From CALCZU01 sp964396165 (GTDB lineage Bacteria; Bdellovibrionota; FAC87; UBA2466), in the NCBI GenBank assembly GCA_964396165.1, contig CAYNEF010000015.1, positions 11,321 to 75,320 on the forward strand: a stretch of 64,000 nucleotides of DNA. Direction: 5' to 3'. Shown here in pieces: positions 51,625-60,305 of this stretch (its first letter is position 1; each line of letters begins with the position of its first letter). The notes under the pieces are model-generated. The model saw nothing but the letters and a program-made list of their open reading frames with translations. It had not been told where the DNA came from and did no database searches. A program made the position numbers and the translations under genes.

Positions 51625-51696
51625 AAGGCCGGCAACATAGCAAAGAATGAATCTTAAGCAAGAAAATTACTCGGGGAAACGTGCAAGTGTTTGGAA

Positions 51697-52326
51697 TTAA
51701 AGAAAATAGTGTATTCCAATATTAAGCACAATGACCGCTTGGGAATTAAAAAGATAGTCCGCTTCCATTGTAAGAAGACTTCTATTGATGGGCATTGCAA
51801 GCAGTCCGCCTACGAGCGGAAACACTGTTTTAACAGAGTCAGGCTCGTCGAGAAAATTATCGAAAGGTTGGAGTTTTGCGATTTTAAATTTAGCGCCAAG
51901 TACAGGAGCCAGTACAAAGGAATTCATGCGGCCTTGAATCTCATACTTATATCTCAATGTTGTAGAGAGATACATGTCCCAATCGAGCGTAATTTCAGTC
52001 ACATGGTTTTTTCCAAAATAATGCCCGTACCCAAAAAAAGCGCCAAGCCCAGTGTCCGTATGAAAATCAAATGTTCTTGCTCGGGGAAGCAGTAATGACA
52101 AGCCGCCTCTAATGTAATTTGCGTTATTAAAACCGATGATAGTGCGACGGATCAGCACATGGTATTCTTGTTCCATGACTTCCAGATTGCTTTTAAGCTT
52201 TTCAATCTCTTCATCCAACTCTTTAAGGGATCTGGGTTGTGGTTCTTGGATGGGCGGAAGATCGCCCGCAAAGGAGCAAGAGTAATTGAAAACTAAGAGC
52301 GCCAAAAATACGATGATGTTTTTCAT
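51697..52326 (-). CDS. Secreted coiled-coil plus beta-barrel-like outer-membrane protein
   Basis: 209 aa from ATG 52324-52326 with a signal peptide (MKNIIVFLALLVFNYSCSFAG). A Pro-rich and coiled-coil segment (ELDEEIEKLKSNLEVMEQEYHVL) precedes alternating strands ending IHYFL. No clear ribosome-binding site. Its 5' end overlaps the divergent gene by 41 bp. Confidence 0.6.
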   Translation of the reverse strand: MKNIIVFLALLVFNYSCSFAGDLPPIQEPQPRSLKELDEEIEKLKSNLEVMEQEYHVLIRRTIIGFNNANYIRGGLSLLLPRARTFDFHTDTGLGAFFGYGHYFGKNHVTEITLDWDMYLSTTLRYKYEIQGRMNSFVLAPVLGAKFKIAKLQPFDNFLDEPDSVKTVFPLVGGLLAMPINRSLLTMEADYLFNSQAVIVLNIGIHYFL

Positions 52327-52696
52327 TGTTGCGTATAGTTTCTCTTTTTTTTCCCTGTTTGCCAACACCTGTAAGGAAATGGAAGTGGGATTAGGCAAGG
52401 ACAGTTCCAGTCTCAATCAAAAATATGAGTTAAAAGCGAAGTTAAAGAAGATCTTAGAAGATGTTGTCGAACGAGAAGTCGTATTGCAAGCGGAAGGAGT
52501 ACTTGCTCCGCCAGAGCGAGACAAAGCAAAAAACCTGGCCAAGACTCAAAACAAACTGGACCGGGTAATCCAAAATAGTGAAGAAGCATATCAACTTAGC
52601 AAACGGAAATTTTGCGATCAATGCAAACAGTCCGTTTCTGAGTTGAAAAACTACTGTTCATTTTGTGTGGAAACACCCGAGTGCGAAAAAAAATAG
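52286..52696 (+). CDS. Small secreted Cys-rich helical protein
   Basis: 136 aa from TTG 52286 (AAGGAG nine bases upstream), giving a signal peptide MKTKSAKNTMMFFIVAYSFSFFSLFA. The mature part is helical and Lys/Glu-rich with a C-terminal Cys cluster (FCDQCKQ, YCSFCVETPEC). The alternative start at 52313 lacks a ribosome-binding site. Confidence 0.6.
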   Translation: MKTKSAKNTMMFFIVAYSFSFFSLFANTCKEMEVGLGKDSSSLNQKYELKAKLKKILEDVVEREVVLQAEGVLAPPERDKAKNLAKTQNKLDRVIQNSEEAYQLSKRKFCDQCKQSVSELKNYCSFCVETPECEKK

Positions 52697-52721
52697 CCGT
52701 AAGGGCTAAAGCCCTCACGGC
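52686..52721 (-). terminator. Intrinsic terminator of the pseudopilin gene gspG
   Basis: 11-bp stem (52696-52706 with 52711-52721, one G-U pair on the minus strand) followed on that strand by T8 (52686-52693). It overlaps the tail of the plus-strand small gene. Confidence 0.9.
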
Positions 52722-52747
52722 CAATTGTTTTAAAAATTCTATCCTAA

Positions 52748-53209
52748 TTAGTTTTTCACGATAGGTGCGTTGGAAACAACACGACCTGAACCGGAATAAG
52801 TGACACGTTGATTTGTTGCATCCCAAGCAGGCGCTGTGTCTGCTTTAGGACCTTTCGTATATACAAAGAAGTAGTCTCCGAAAGTGGAGTCAGTACCTTT
52901 TGTATAAGCATACGTGCTGTTTGTTGAATCAGAATTCCAGGGATCACTTAATACTTTGGTTATCACAGCAGGACTAGCTGCAGTCAGAGCCGAATGCACG
53001 TTAGCTGGATAGGCTTGTGAGTTATTACGCCAGTAAGAAGTAATCGCGATTTTAATCGTATCGAGATCTCCTTCTGCTTTCGTCAAGCTTCCTTCTTGTT
53101 GCATACTGCGGAAGTTCGGAATTGCAATGCTAAGAATCAGCGCAATCACGGCCATGACGATAACAAGTTCCACTAGTGTGAAACCTTTTTTATTTGTAAG
53201 TGTTTTCAT
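52748..53209 (-). CDS. gspG: Major pseudopilin GspG-like
   Basis: 153 aa from ATG 53207-53209 (GGAG eight bases upstream). Prepilin motif KKG/FTLVELVIVMAVIALILSIAIPN with Glu5, and a GspG-like C-terminus (LSDPWNSDSTNSTYAYTKG). Cut by a prepilin peptidase, not seen here. Monocistronic with its own terminator. Confidence 0.88.
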   Translation of the reverse strand: MKTLTNKKGFTLVELVIVMAVIALILSIAIPNFRSMQQEGSLTKAEGDLDTIKIAITSYWRNNSQAYPANVHSALTAASPAVITKVLSDPWNSDSTNSTYAYTKGTDSTFGDYFFVYTKGPKADTAPAWDATNQRVTYSGSGRVVSNAPIVKN

Positions 53210-53390
53210 TTTTATTTCTCCAATCAAAAGTTTTCTTTGATTAAACTTTTTTGCTTCACTATATAAATTACCGGAATACAACCTATAGGCGTATCCCTCT
53301 TAAGAGTGAATACGGTAAAATACAGTCATTACTTGAGCTTAAGCGTCGAATTTCATAATTACTTCACATTTAGAATGCAAATTATGGCGA

Positions 53391-54281
53391 TTAGTCCACG
53401 TTCGAATTGTAAAAGGGATAGGGAGAGGTGAGTTTTACTTCATCGAGATACCATGAATAGGAATTGTTGGTCATGCTTACATCAAAACGAAATTGCACTG
53501 TGCTTGAGAGAGAGGTAATTGCTATTTTATAAGAAGGCCTTACGTACGTTCCCTGATAGCTGCTGCTACTGGTACTGAATATTTGTGTCCATCCCGTTGT
53601 AGGGCTTCCGGTGTTATTTTGATACACTCTGAATGTTCCGCCCCCTTCTCTTCTAAACGAAAACTGTAAAGTCACTTGCGTATATGCTGACAGATCAAAA
53701 GTAGGCGTTTTCATTGCAGCTGTTCTTGTAGTACTACCGGTCCCACTTCTTACGCTCGCAGCGTGGTAAGTCCCAGCTTTGGGTGCTGTACTTGCAGTCA
53801 CCCAGTCAGAGTTCGTTCCGTTTACCTCAGTCCATTTATTTAAAGTATTGTCTTCAAAATCATCAGAGAAAATGACTTCTGGAAAGGGATAATAAATAGT
53901 TTGCGTGAGAGTTTTAGATATATGTTTAGTGGCAGTACTATTCGGTATGTATCCAGATGCGGAAATATTATAAGCATTGCCCGACTTTGTAATAGTATAT
54001 TTATAAGTACCAATTGTTTTATTATCTACTACCATGGCTTGTTCGGGGGAGCTGCCGGTAAAACTTGTATTAATATTGGAATAGTAATATTTGGCTTCTT
54101 GAAGTGCTGTTTCAGCCAGATATTTTACCTGTATTTGATCGACAATATTGCTTGTGTCTTCAAAGGCACCTAATTGCAACGCAAGAGCGGTAAGGCCCAA
54201 TGACACAAAAAATAAACAGAGCAAAAAGACGTAGATAGAAATTACGCCTTTGTTATTTTGTAATAATTTTAATTTCATCAA
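53391..54281 (-). CDS. Pseudopilin-like protein (GspK/PilX type) with C-terminal beta-sandwich-like domain
   Basis: 296 aa. N-terminal KGVISIYVFLLCLFFVSLGLTALALQ resembles a class GspK/PilX helix rather than canonical GFTLxE. Residues about 135-290 form a separate domain with FSDDFEDNTLNKWTEVNG, LQFSFRREGG and WYLDEVKL, resembling MAM/reelin/carbohydrate-binding sandwiches. The same type of domain ends the preceding gspJ-like protein. Overlaps that gene by 29 bp. Confidence 0.75.
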   Translation of the reverse strand: MMKLKLLQNNKGVISIYVFLLCLFFVSLGLTALALQLGAFEDTSNIVDQIQVKYLAETALQEAKYYYSNINTSFTGSSPEQAMVVDNKTIGTYKYTITKSGNAYNISASGYIPNSTATKHISKTLTQTIYYPFPEVIFSDDFEDNTLNKWTEVNGTNSDWVTASTAPKAGTYHAASVRSGTGSTTRTAAMKTPTFDLSAYTQVTLQFSFRREGGGTFRVYQNNTGSPTTGWTQIFSTSSSSYQGTYVRPSYKIAITSLSSTVQFRFDVSMTNNSYSWYLDEVKLTSPYPFYNSNVD

Positions 54282-55203
54282 TTATCCATTTATCATTCTT
54301 ACTGGAAAGCGAACCTTCAAATTGTAGCTGATTAGCCTCTGTAAATTGGTAGCCGCTCAAATCTATGTTTACTGTAGAGAGAGCTGAGATGCTTCCACCT
54401 AAATCATCGATAAATATTTGATGCCAACTTCCGTCATAAAAGCTGACTGTGAGATTCTCTCCAGGATCCATAGTGCCTGAGGTACGGTACTTAAACTGCA
54501 GGATTGCACTAGTTGCCTGTCCCAAATTTATATTTGCCGTAGCTGTTGCAGTAAGTGCAGTAGCTTGATTAGTACTTAAAGTTTCTTGCAGCCAGTAGGT
54601 ACCGTTTGCACTGGAGGAGTTGACGATAGCCCAATTGATCGCCCCATTTGTCGCAAGAGTCCAGTTCTGTATGCTTGCGCATCCAAAACCATCGTAAAAG
54701 AGAATTTCCGTTTCGTTGTAAATTGGCGCGAAACTACCTTGCAGGATAAAAGCAGTGTTGTTTGTATCGTTGATGCGAAGTTTTGTCGTGATCATTTCCT
54801 TGTATCTGGAAAAACTTGAGTTTGTGGTGTCGAGATTTTGTACAAGAACTTTGCCGCCGGAACAGGAAAGCGCTGCAGATGTCATCGTCTCTTGTTTTCG
54901 ATAAAGTGTTGTGCCGCTTTGGTAGTAAAAAATACGTTGCCCGCTAGTTCTGTCGATCATGCAAAGTTTGTAACACTTTGTGCTGTCTGAATGTGTGACT
55001 AGCGCATTCTCGATATCTCTTCTGATGACATCCATGGGATTGACAACGTTGGTTCTTAAATTTTGAAATTTTCTTGCTTGAATGAACTGGTTAAGAAAGG
55101 GATTCAAAAGTCCAATGATGGCGGCAAGAATAAAACTTGCTAATACCACTGAAATGGCTACTTCAAGCAGAGTAAAACCGTCATTTTTTATTTGTCTTTT
55201 CAT
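54253..55203 (-). CDS. Minor pseudopilin GspJ/PilW-like with C-terminal beta-sandwich-like domain
   Basis: 316 aa. Prepilin motif NDG/FTLLEVAISVVLASFILAA. The N-terminal half is GspJ/PilW-like (RRDIENAL). Residues about 172-316 repeat the pattern of the neighbour: ILFYDGFG, NWTLATNGAINW, ILQFKYRTSG, WHQIF, KWIIDEIKI. Overlaps gspI-like by four bases and the next gene by 29. Confidence 0.75.
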   Translation of the reverse strand: MKRQIKNDGFTLLEVAISVVLASFILAAIIGLLNPFLNQFIQARKFQNLRTNVVNPMDVIRRDIENALVTHSDSTKCYKLCMIDRTSGQRIFYYQSGTTLYRKQETMTSAALSCSGGKVLVQNLDTTNSSFSRYKEMITTKLRINDTNNTAFILQGSFAPIYNETEILFYDGFGCASIQNWTLATNGAINWAIVNSSSANGTYWLQETLSTNQATALTATATANINLGQATSAILQFKYRTSGTMDPGENLTVSFYDGSWHQIFIDDLGGSISALSTVNIDLSGYQFTEANQLQFEGSLSSKNDKWIIDEIKIITK

Positions 55204-55781
55204 TGTCTTGCAAACACTTTAAATAAATTTACTTTTCTTAGCCCGTTGTCCCACGAGATGGTTATTTTCACCATTTTAAAATCTGTCGTTCCTTCAGTTT
55301 GAGAGTTGTAATCTGTTCGTGCTGTCGGCCCAGCTGAGGGCGAGGATACATTAGATACTTCCACATATTGCTTGAACATGGAGAAATCAGTTAGAGCAGT
55401 CCCTGACTCATCTTGAGGAGGCGAGAGAGCTCCCCATTGCACGCTATAGCTACTGTCTTTTGAAAAAATGGAGTAATCGTCAATGTCGTCGAAATTGCGT
55501 CTGTCGCTGCCGGAAATTTCTCCTGCATCAGGGCCATTTCCAGGTGCTACCGCACTTTCTCGAAAACGGCGTTGCGATATTTCGCTCATTAACGATTCAG
55601 CGAGAAACAGGGCTTGCGTGCGGCGAGTGTTGTCGGACTCTTCTTTGTAAGCGAAAGAAAAAAGAGCGCCGATAGAGGGGACAGCTATTCCAAAAATAGT
55701 CAGCGCAAGCAGTACTTCGATAAGATTAAAGCCCTTGCGTTGTGTTAGGAATTTCTTTGCTATACGTGTTATAATAAACAC
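55200..55781 (-). CDS. Minor pseudopilin GspI/PilV-like
   Basis: 193 aa from GTG 55779-55781, chosen to avoid overlap with the divergent kinase gene; a longer frame to 55838 is open. Prepilin motif RKG/FNLIEVLLALTIFGIAVPS, followed by the LFLAESLMSEISQRRF region. First of three overlapping pseudopilin genes. Confidence 0.75.
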   Translation of the reverse strand: MFIITRIAKKFLTQRKGFNLIEVLLALTIFGIAVPSIGALFSFAYKEESDNTRRTQALFLAESLMSEISQRRFRESAVAPGNGPDAGEISGSDRRNFDDIDDYSIFSKDSSYSVQWGALSPPQDESGTALTDFSMFKQYVEVSNVSSPSAGPTARTDYNSQTEGTTDFKMVKITISWDNGLRKVNLFKVFARQ

Positions 55782-55796
55782 ATCCCCTTCTTCATT

Positions 55797-57239
55797 ATGC
55801 AAAGCATTAAACAAGGCCATGAATTTGTTCGCGCTCACCTATTAACAAACCTTCCGCGCTTTTTTTTACTCTTGGCCTTGGGACATTTGATCTGTGTCCC
55901 TTTGTTTTACTTATTGCAAGTACAGTCAGTGCAACAAAGTCTAAAATATTATACCACTCTTGTTACAGTTTTCGGTGTAGGTCTTCTCGTTTTGTTTTTT
56001 CTTTCTCGTATTCCCAAATTGCAACTTCCTTCAGCTTATGGTTTGTACACTCTTCTCTTTCTGGAGTTGTCAGGGCTTACCATTCTGACTCGTGAATTTA
56101 ACCATCCGGTCATTGTTTTTTTTCCAGTCCTGTGTTTTTTGGTGACGCCCATTTTAGGAAGAAAAGCAACTTACTTGCTAGCTGTGCTGAGTACGTTGGT
56201 TGTTGCAGTCGTATATGTACAAGAGTTTAGCGGAAGTGATCTTGGGGATTTTAAAAATCTTTCTGTACTTGGTTTAAGAGTGTTTTCCATTTTTCTCTTA
56301 AGTTATATTTCTGATTCCATCTGGCGACAACTGTGGTTGCGGCAGACCGAACTTCTTGAGACTTCTTTTAAACTGCAAGAGAGATCTAATGAAATTGATA
56401 CCTGGGCTAAGCAAATGGCAGAAGAGATAGCGCGTGCTAACTCGGGCAGCTCTGAAATTGGCAGCGTTCCATTAGAAAAGGTTCATTACCAGGAGCTCAC
56501 AAAAAATATTGGTGAGATGCAGAAGAAATTAAGTGAATATCTGGGGAGCCTCGTCATAAAAGATCGTGTCAGCAGTATTGGGCTACTTGCCACGGGAGTG
56601 GCGCATGAACTGAACACTCCCCTTACTTCTTTGCAGTTTTTATTAAGTGGACAAGAGAAAAATCTTTCTAAAGAAATTATAGCATCTTTTCAAAGTGAAT
56701 TAAGCAGAATGTCTGCGATCACCAGGCAACTTCTTACCTATGCAAACCCCAATATTGGCACTGAAAAATTTGATGTAAACGCGCTTGTTCGTTTAACTCT
56801 GCCCTTTTTGGAAAGAATTAAAGGGGACAAGAAAATTGAAATTAAAACCCATATCACCGGTGAACGGCTTTTTATTGAGGGAGTGCAGAACGAATTGGAA
56901 CAGGTGATTGTTAATATATTTAAAAACTCAATGGATGCTATGGTGGATAAGACTTCCCCCTTGTTTCAGATTCGTACCCGAAAAGAAAACGAAATGGCTG
57001 TAATTGAACTTTCAGATAATGGAATGGGAATGCAAAAAGGCTTAAGTGCAAGAGTGTTCGAGCCGTTTTATACGACGAAAGAAACGGGTAAAGGCACAGG
57101 ACTTGGGTTGTTTGTTGTGCACCAGATTATGGAAAAACATAAAGGGTATGTTGAAATCCAAAGTGATATTGAAACCGGCACTTTAGTAGTGCTGAAATTT
57201 CCCTTAAAACAAGCGGACACAATAAATGAGGCAGCATAA
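55797..57239 (+). CDS. Membrane histidine kinase (RegB-like layout)
   Basis: 480 aa. About five or six N-terminal transmembrane helices without a large periplasmic loop, a coiled coil, then a DHp domain with phospho-His in VAHELNTPLTSLQFL (near residue 268) and an HATPase_c domain (NELEQVIVNIFKNSMDAM, SDNGMGM, GKGTGLGL). Signals may be membrane- or redox-borne. TAATG-coupled to the regulator gene. Confidence 0.93.
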   Translation: MQSIKQGHEFVRAHLLTNLPRFFLLLALGHLICVPLFYLLQVQSVQQSLKYYTTLVTVFGVGLLVLFFLSRIPKLQLPSAYGLYTLLFLELSGLTILTREFNHPVIVFFPVLCFLVTPILGRKATYLLAVLSTLVVAVVYVQEFSGSDLGDFKNLSVLGLRVFSIFLLSYISDSIWRQLWLRQTELLETSFKLQERSNEIDTWAKQMAEEIARANSGSSEIGSVPLEKVHYQELTKNIGEMQKKLSEYLGSLVIKDRVSSIGLLATGVAHELNTPLTSLQFLLSGQEKNLSKEIIASFQSELSRMSAITRQLLTYANPNIGTEKFDVNALVRLTLPFLERIKGDKKIEIKTHITGERLFIEGVQNELEQVIVNIFKNSMDAMVDKTSPLFQIRTRKENEMAVIELSDNGMGMQKGLSARVFEPFYTTKETGKGTGLGLFVVHQIMEKHKGYVEIQSDIETGTLVVLKFPLKQADTINEAA

Positions 57240-57835
57240 TGGCAGAAATACTCATCATCGAAGATGATTTGGCTTTAAGTGCACTTATCAAAACTTATTT
57301 TGAGTCAAAACAATTCGGCGTTACGACCGCTCCCTTAGGAGAAGAAGGGATTTCTTTACTTGAAACAACAGCATTTGATGCTGTTGTGATGGATGTAAAG
57401 ATGCCTGGAATGTCAGGTACCGAAGCACTAAAGAAAATCAAAGAAAAGTTTTCTTATCACCCTCCTGTTATTCTTATCACGGGCCATGGGGACAAGGCTG
57501 TGGCGCTTGAAGCGCTACGAAATGGCGCCTTTGACATGATAGAAAAACCTTTTAGCCCGTCCGTACTCGAAGCGACAGTGTTAAAGGCCATTTCAGAAAA
57601 ATCTTCAGATATTAAATCCTTTAAAAGTTTGAAACTCGCCGTATCAGAATCCACACTATCCCCCAGAGAAAGTGAAATTGCACTTCTTGCAAGTGAAGGG
57701 CTGACCAATGAGGAAATTGGAATCAGACTGAAAATCGGTACTGAAACTGTGAAAACTCACTTGAAAAATGCGTTTAGAAAACTAGGTGCGGATAATAGGT
57801 CCGAACTCGCCCACAAATTCAAAAAAACTGCCTAA
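57239..57835 (+). CDS. Response regulator, NarL/LuxR type
   Basis: 198 aa. Receiver domain with phospho-Asp in AVVMDVKMPG (near residue 51) and a LuxR-type helix-turn-helix (LSPRESEIALLASEGLTNEEIGIRLKIGTETVKTHL). One base overlap with the kinase stop; they form a two-component pair inside the secretion cluster. Confidence 0.94.
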   Translation: MAEILIIEDDLALSALIKTYFESKQFGVTTAPLGEEGISLLETTAFDAVVMDVKMPGMSGTEALKKIKEKFSYHPPVILITGHGDKAVALEALRNGAFDMIEKPFSPSVLEATVLKAISEKSSDIKSFKSLKLAVSESTLSPRESEIALLASEGLTNEEIGIRLKIGTETVKTHLKNAFRKLGADNRSELAHKFKKTA

Positions 57836-57853
57836 TAAATTTCTTACCTTAAA

Positions 57854-58396
57854 TTACCACTTTGGTTTGACAGGTCCGTCATTTTGAACGGAACTAGGTG
57901 TGCGTTCTTTAGGTGGCTCTATTTGCGCTGCCTCGACTTGTGCGGGTGGATTGGGTTGGATATTTTTATTCATAGACTGTTCTAGTTCTTTTCTGGCTTG
58001 TTCTTGCGCGGCTTTTAAAGAATTATCTGGTGTGGATTCAACGTTTTGTTGAACTTCTTCCCTATCACCTTCTTTTTTACCGCCTGAAAACAACGAAAGA
58101 AACTTGGATAGGCCTGGTCCTGTTTTTAATCCGGCGAGAGCAAAACAGCCTTGAATATCCGTTGGAGGGTGTTCAATAGGTTTCATGTTTGCAACCGTTA
58201 GGATTTCATCGCCTGTCATTACTTTGGCAACACAATTAAAAAATCCGATAAATTTTTGAGACATGCTTTCGTATTGATCTACAAACTTGGTCGCGTCTGA
58301 ATTTGAGATCGCGAAACTTAAGTGAGTGGTCAATACTAGAATCAATGCCCATTTTGTTTTCATCTGTTTCATATGGTTTTTTCTCTCCGTATCCAT
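57854..58396 (-). CDS. Secreted protein of unknown function
   Basis: 180 aa. Starts TAATG-coupled to gspE; downstream ATGs (58372, 58363) would give a more usual signal peptide (MKTKWALILVLTTHLSFA). The tail is Gln/Pro/Glu-rich. No family recognised. Confidence 0.55.
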   Translation of the reverse strand: MDTERKNHMKQMKTKWALILVLTTHLSFAISNSDATKFVDQYESMSQKFIGFFNCVAKVMTGDEILTVANMKPIEHPPTDIQGCFALAGLKTGPGLSKFLSLFSGGKKEGDREEVQQNVESTPDNSLKAAQEQARKELEQSMNKNIQPNPPAQVEAAQIEPPKERTPSSVQNDGPVKPKW

Positions 58397-60111
58397 TAAG
58401 AAGCCTTTTTTAATCCTACGCGTGAACTATCAATGCCCAGAACTCGAACAACTTCTTCAGTGGAAGTAATTCCGGCTTTTATTTTTTCACGTGCATCATC
58501 ATGAATCGTCCACATGCCGCGCTCTACTGCTGCTTTAAAGAGTTCTCCAGCGTCTCCCCCACGAGAGATTATCGGTCTGAGCTCATTGTAGATCATCAAA
58601 ATTTCAAGAACTGGTACTCGCCCCTTGTATCCTTCTCCCCTGCATGCTGAGCAGCCTTTGCCTTTAAAAAGTTCAGAAGGCCCGCTACCAACGTATCCGA
58701 CATCCAGCAATTCTTCTTCGGTGGGCTTGTAACTGATTTTGCATTTCCCACAAATTCTTCTTAAAAGTCTCTGCGAAATCACTCCATGCAGCGCACTCGC
58801 AACAACGAATCTTTCAACACCCATATCGAGAAGACGTGACATGGTTTGACTCGCGGAATTAGCGTGGATAGTACTCAAAACCAGATGTCCCGTTAGGGCT
58901 GCTTGTGCGCCGATGTCCGCAGTTTCCTTGTCTCGCATTTCCCCCACCAGAATGATGTTTGGATCAAGACGCATCATGGCTCTTAAGCCGAGAGCAAAGG
59001 TGAAGCCTTTTTTGTTATTTACTTGCCCTTGGGTAATGCCGGCGATTCGATACTCTATAGGATCTTCGATCGTAAGAATGTTTTCTTCCACAGTATTTAA
59101 ATATTTTAAAATAGAATACAAGGTGGAGGTTTTTCCACTACCCGTTGGTCCTGCCATTAATACCAATCCTTGAGGAGCCTGGATCATATCTACCAGTTTC
59201 TGTTTCTCTTGCGGTGGGAGCATTAAAGAATCGATATTAATAAAATCTTTATTGGAATCTAAAATACGTAAAACTATTTTTTCTCCATGTTCAGTCGGAT
59301 AAGTAGCGACACGAAAATCGATTTTTCTACCCGAGATGAGCATGCTGATTGCACCATCCTGAGGGATCCTGTTTTCAGCAATGTCCAAACTTGCTTTTAC
59401 TTTTACTGCAGCCGTGAAAGGCGCAATAAAAACTTTATCGAACGTCTTTACTTCATGCAAAATCCCGTCTTCTCGAAATCTTACTCTTAAAGTTTGCGCA
59501 TTCGGTTCAAAGTGAATATCACTGGCTCCGCTTGTCACCCCTTGAGTCAGAATATGACTAATCGCTTGTGCCACTGGTCCATTAGGATCATCAATAAGTT
59601 TTTCATCTAGCGTGTCTTGGCTGATATTGAGTTCTTTTGCTTTATCCTCAAGCATCTCGTCAATATTTGCCGTAGCGCTTGAAAATTCGCTTAGTTTTTC
59701 ACTTAATTCTACAGGATAAGCGAGTACAAAATCGATAAAACAATGAGTTACTTTTTGAATTTCACTGATCGCTGCCTGGGAACTTCCCACTGAACTTGTG
59801 GCAATTGTCAGCACATTACCAGTTTTTTTAACAGGCAAGATCTGGTACTTGATTCGAATTTCTTCTGGCATCAACTCAAGCGTCTCTTTGGTGATATTAA
59901 GAGTTTTAATGGAAACAATTTTTACATGAAAACACTTGGATTCTATTTCCACGGCATTGCGATCTGTAATCGCGTTCATTTTGACGAGATTTACAAGAAG
60001 CGGAAGATGGTTTGTCATCCCGAGCTTTTTCGCCTGATCGATTTGCTCTAAAGAGACACCCATCTCTACAAGTCTAATTTCGATCGCATTTTGTTTGTTT
60101 CCCACTGACAT
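58396..60111 (-). CDS. gspE: Type II secretion / type IV pilus assembly ATPase GspE
   Basis: 571 aa. MshEN-like N-domain, Walker A GPTGSGKTST (near 323), ASP box LTIEDPIEY, Walker B ILVGEMRDKET, and a tetracysteine zinc motif (CGKC ... CSAC, about residues 458-490). Drives pseudopilus assembly. Divergent from gspF. Confidence 0.93.
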   Translation of the reverse strand: MSVGNKQNAIEIRLVEMGVSLEQIDQAKKLGMTNHLPLLVNLVKMNAITDRNAVEIESKCFHVKIVSIKTLNITKETLELMPEEIRIKYQILPVKKTGNVLTIATSSVGSSQAAISEIQKVTHCFIDFVLAYPVELSEKLSEFSSATANIDEMLEDKAKELNISQDTLDEKLIDDPNGPVAQAISHILTQGVTSGASDIHFEPNAQTLRVRFREDGILHEVKTFDKVFIAPFTAAVKVKASLDIAENRIPQDGAISMLISGRKIDFRVATYPTEHGEKIVLRILDSNKDFINIDSLMLPPQEKQKLVDMIQAPQGLVLMAGPTGSGKTSTLYSILKYLNTVEENILTIEDPIEYRIAGITQGQVNNKKGFTFALGLRAMMRLDPNIILVGEMRDKETADIGAQAALTGHLVLSTIHANSASQTMSRLLDMGVERFVVASALHGVISQRLLRRICGKCKISYKPTEEELLDVGYVGSGPSELFKGKGCSACRGEGYKGRVPVLEILMIYNELRPIISRGGDAGELFKAAVERGMWTIHDDAREKIKAGITSTEEVVRVLGIDSSRVGLKKAS

Positions 60112-60305
60112 ATAACACTCAGTATCTAATGCATTGCCTTTACAAAATACTATTCGGATGATGCGCGTTATTTATTGAGGCGTAGTGTTAAAAAACTGAA
60201 TTGTGAAGATTAGTTCATAAAGTATTAAAAAATAGATGATTTTCCTGCAAGCAACCTTACAGAAAAAGCCTTTTTGAGACGATAAGTTAGAGTAAGGAGC
60301 GCATA

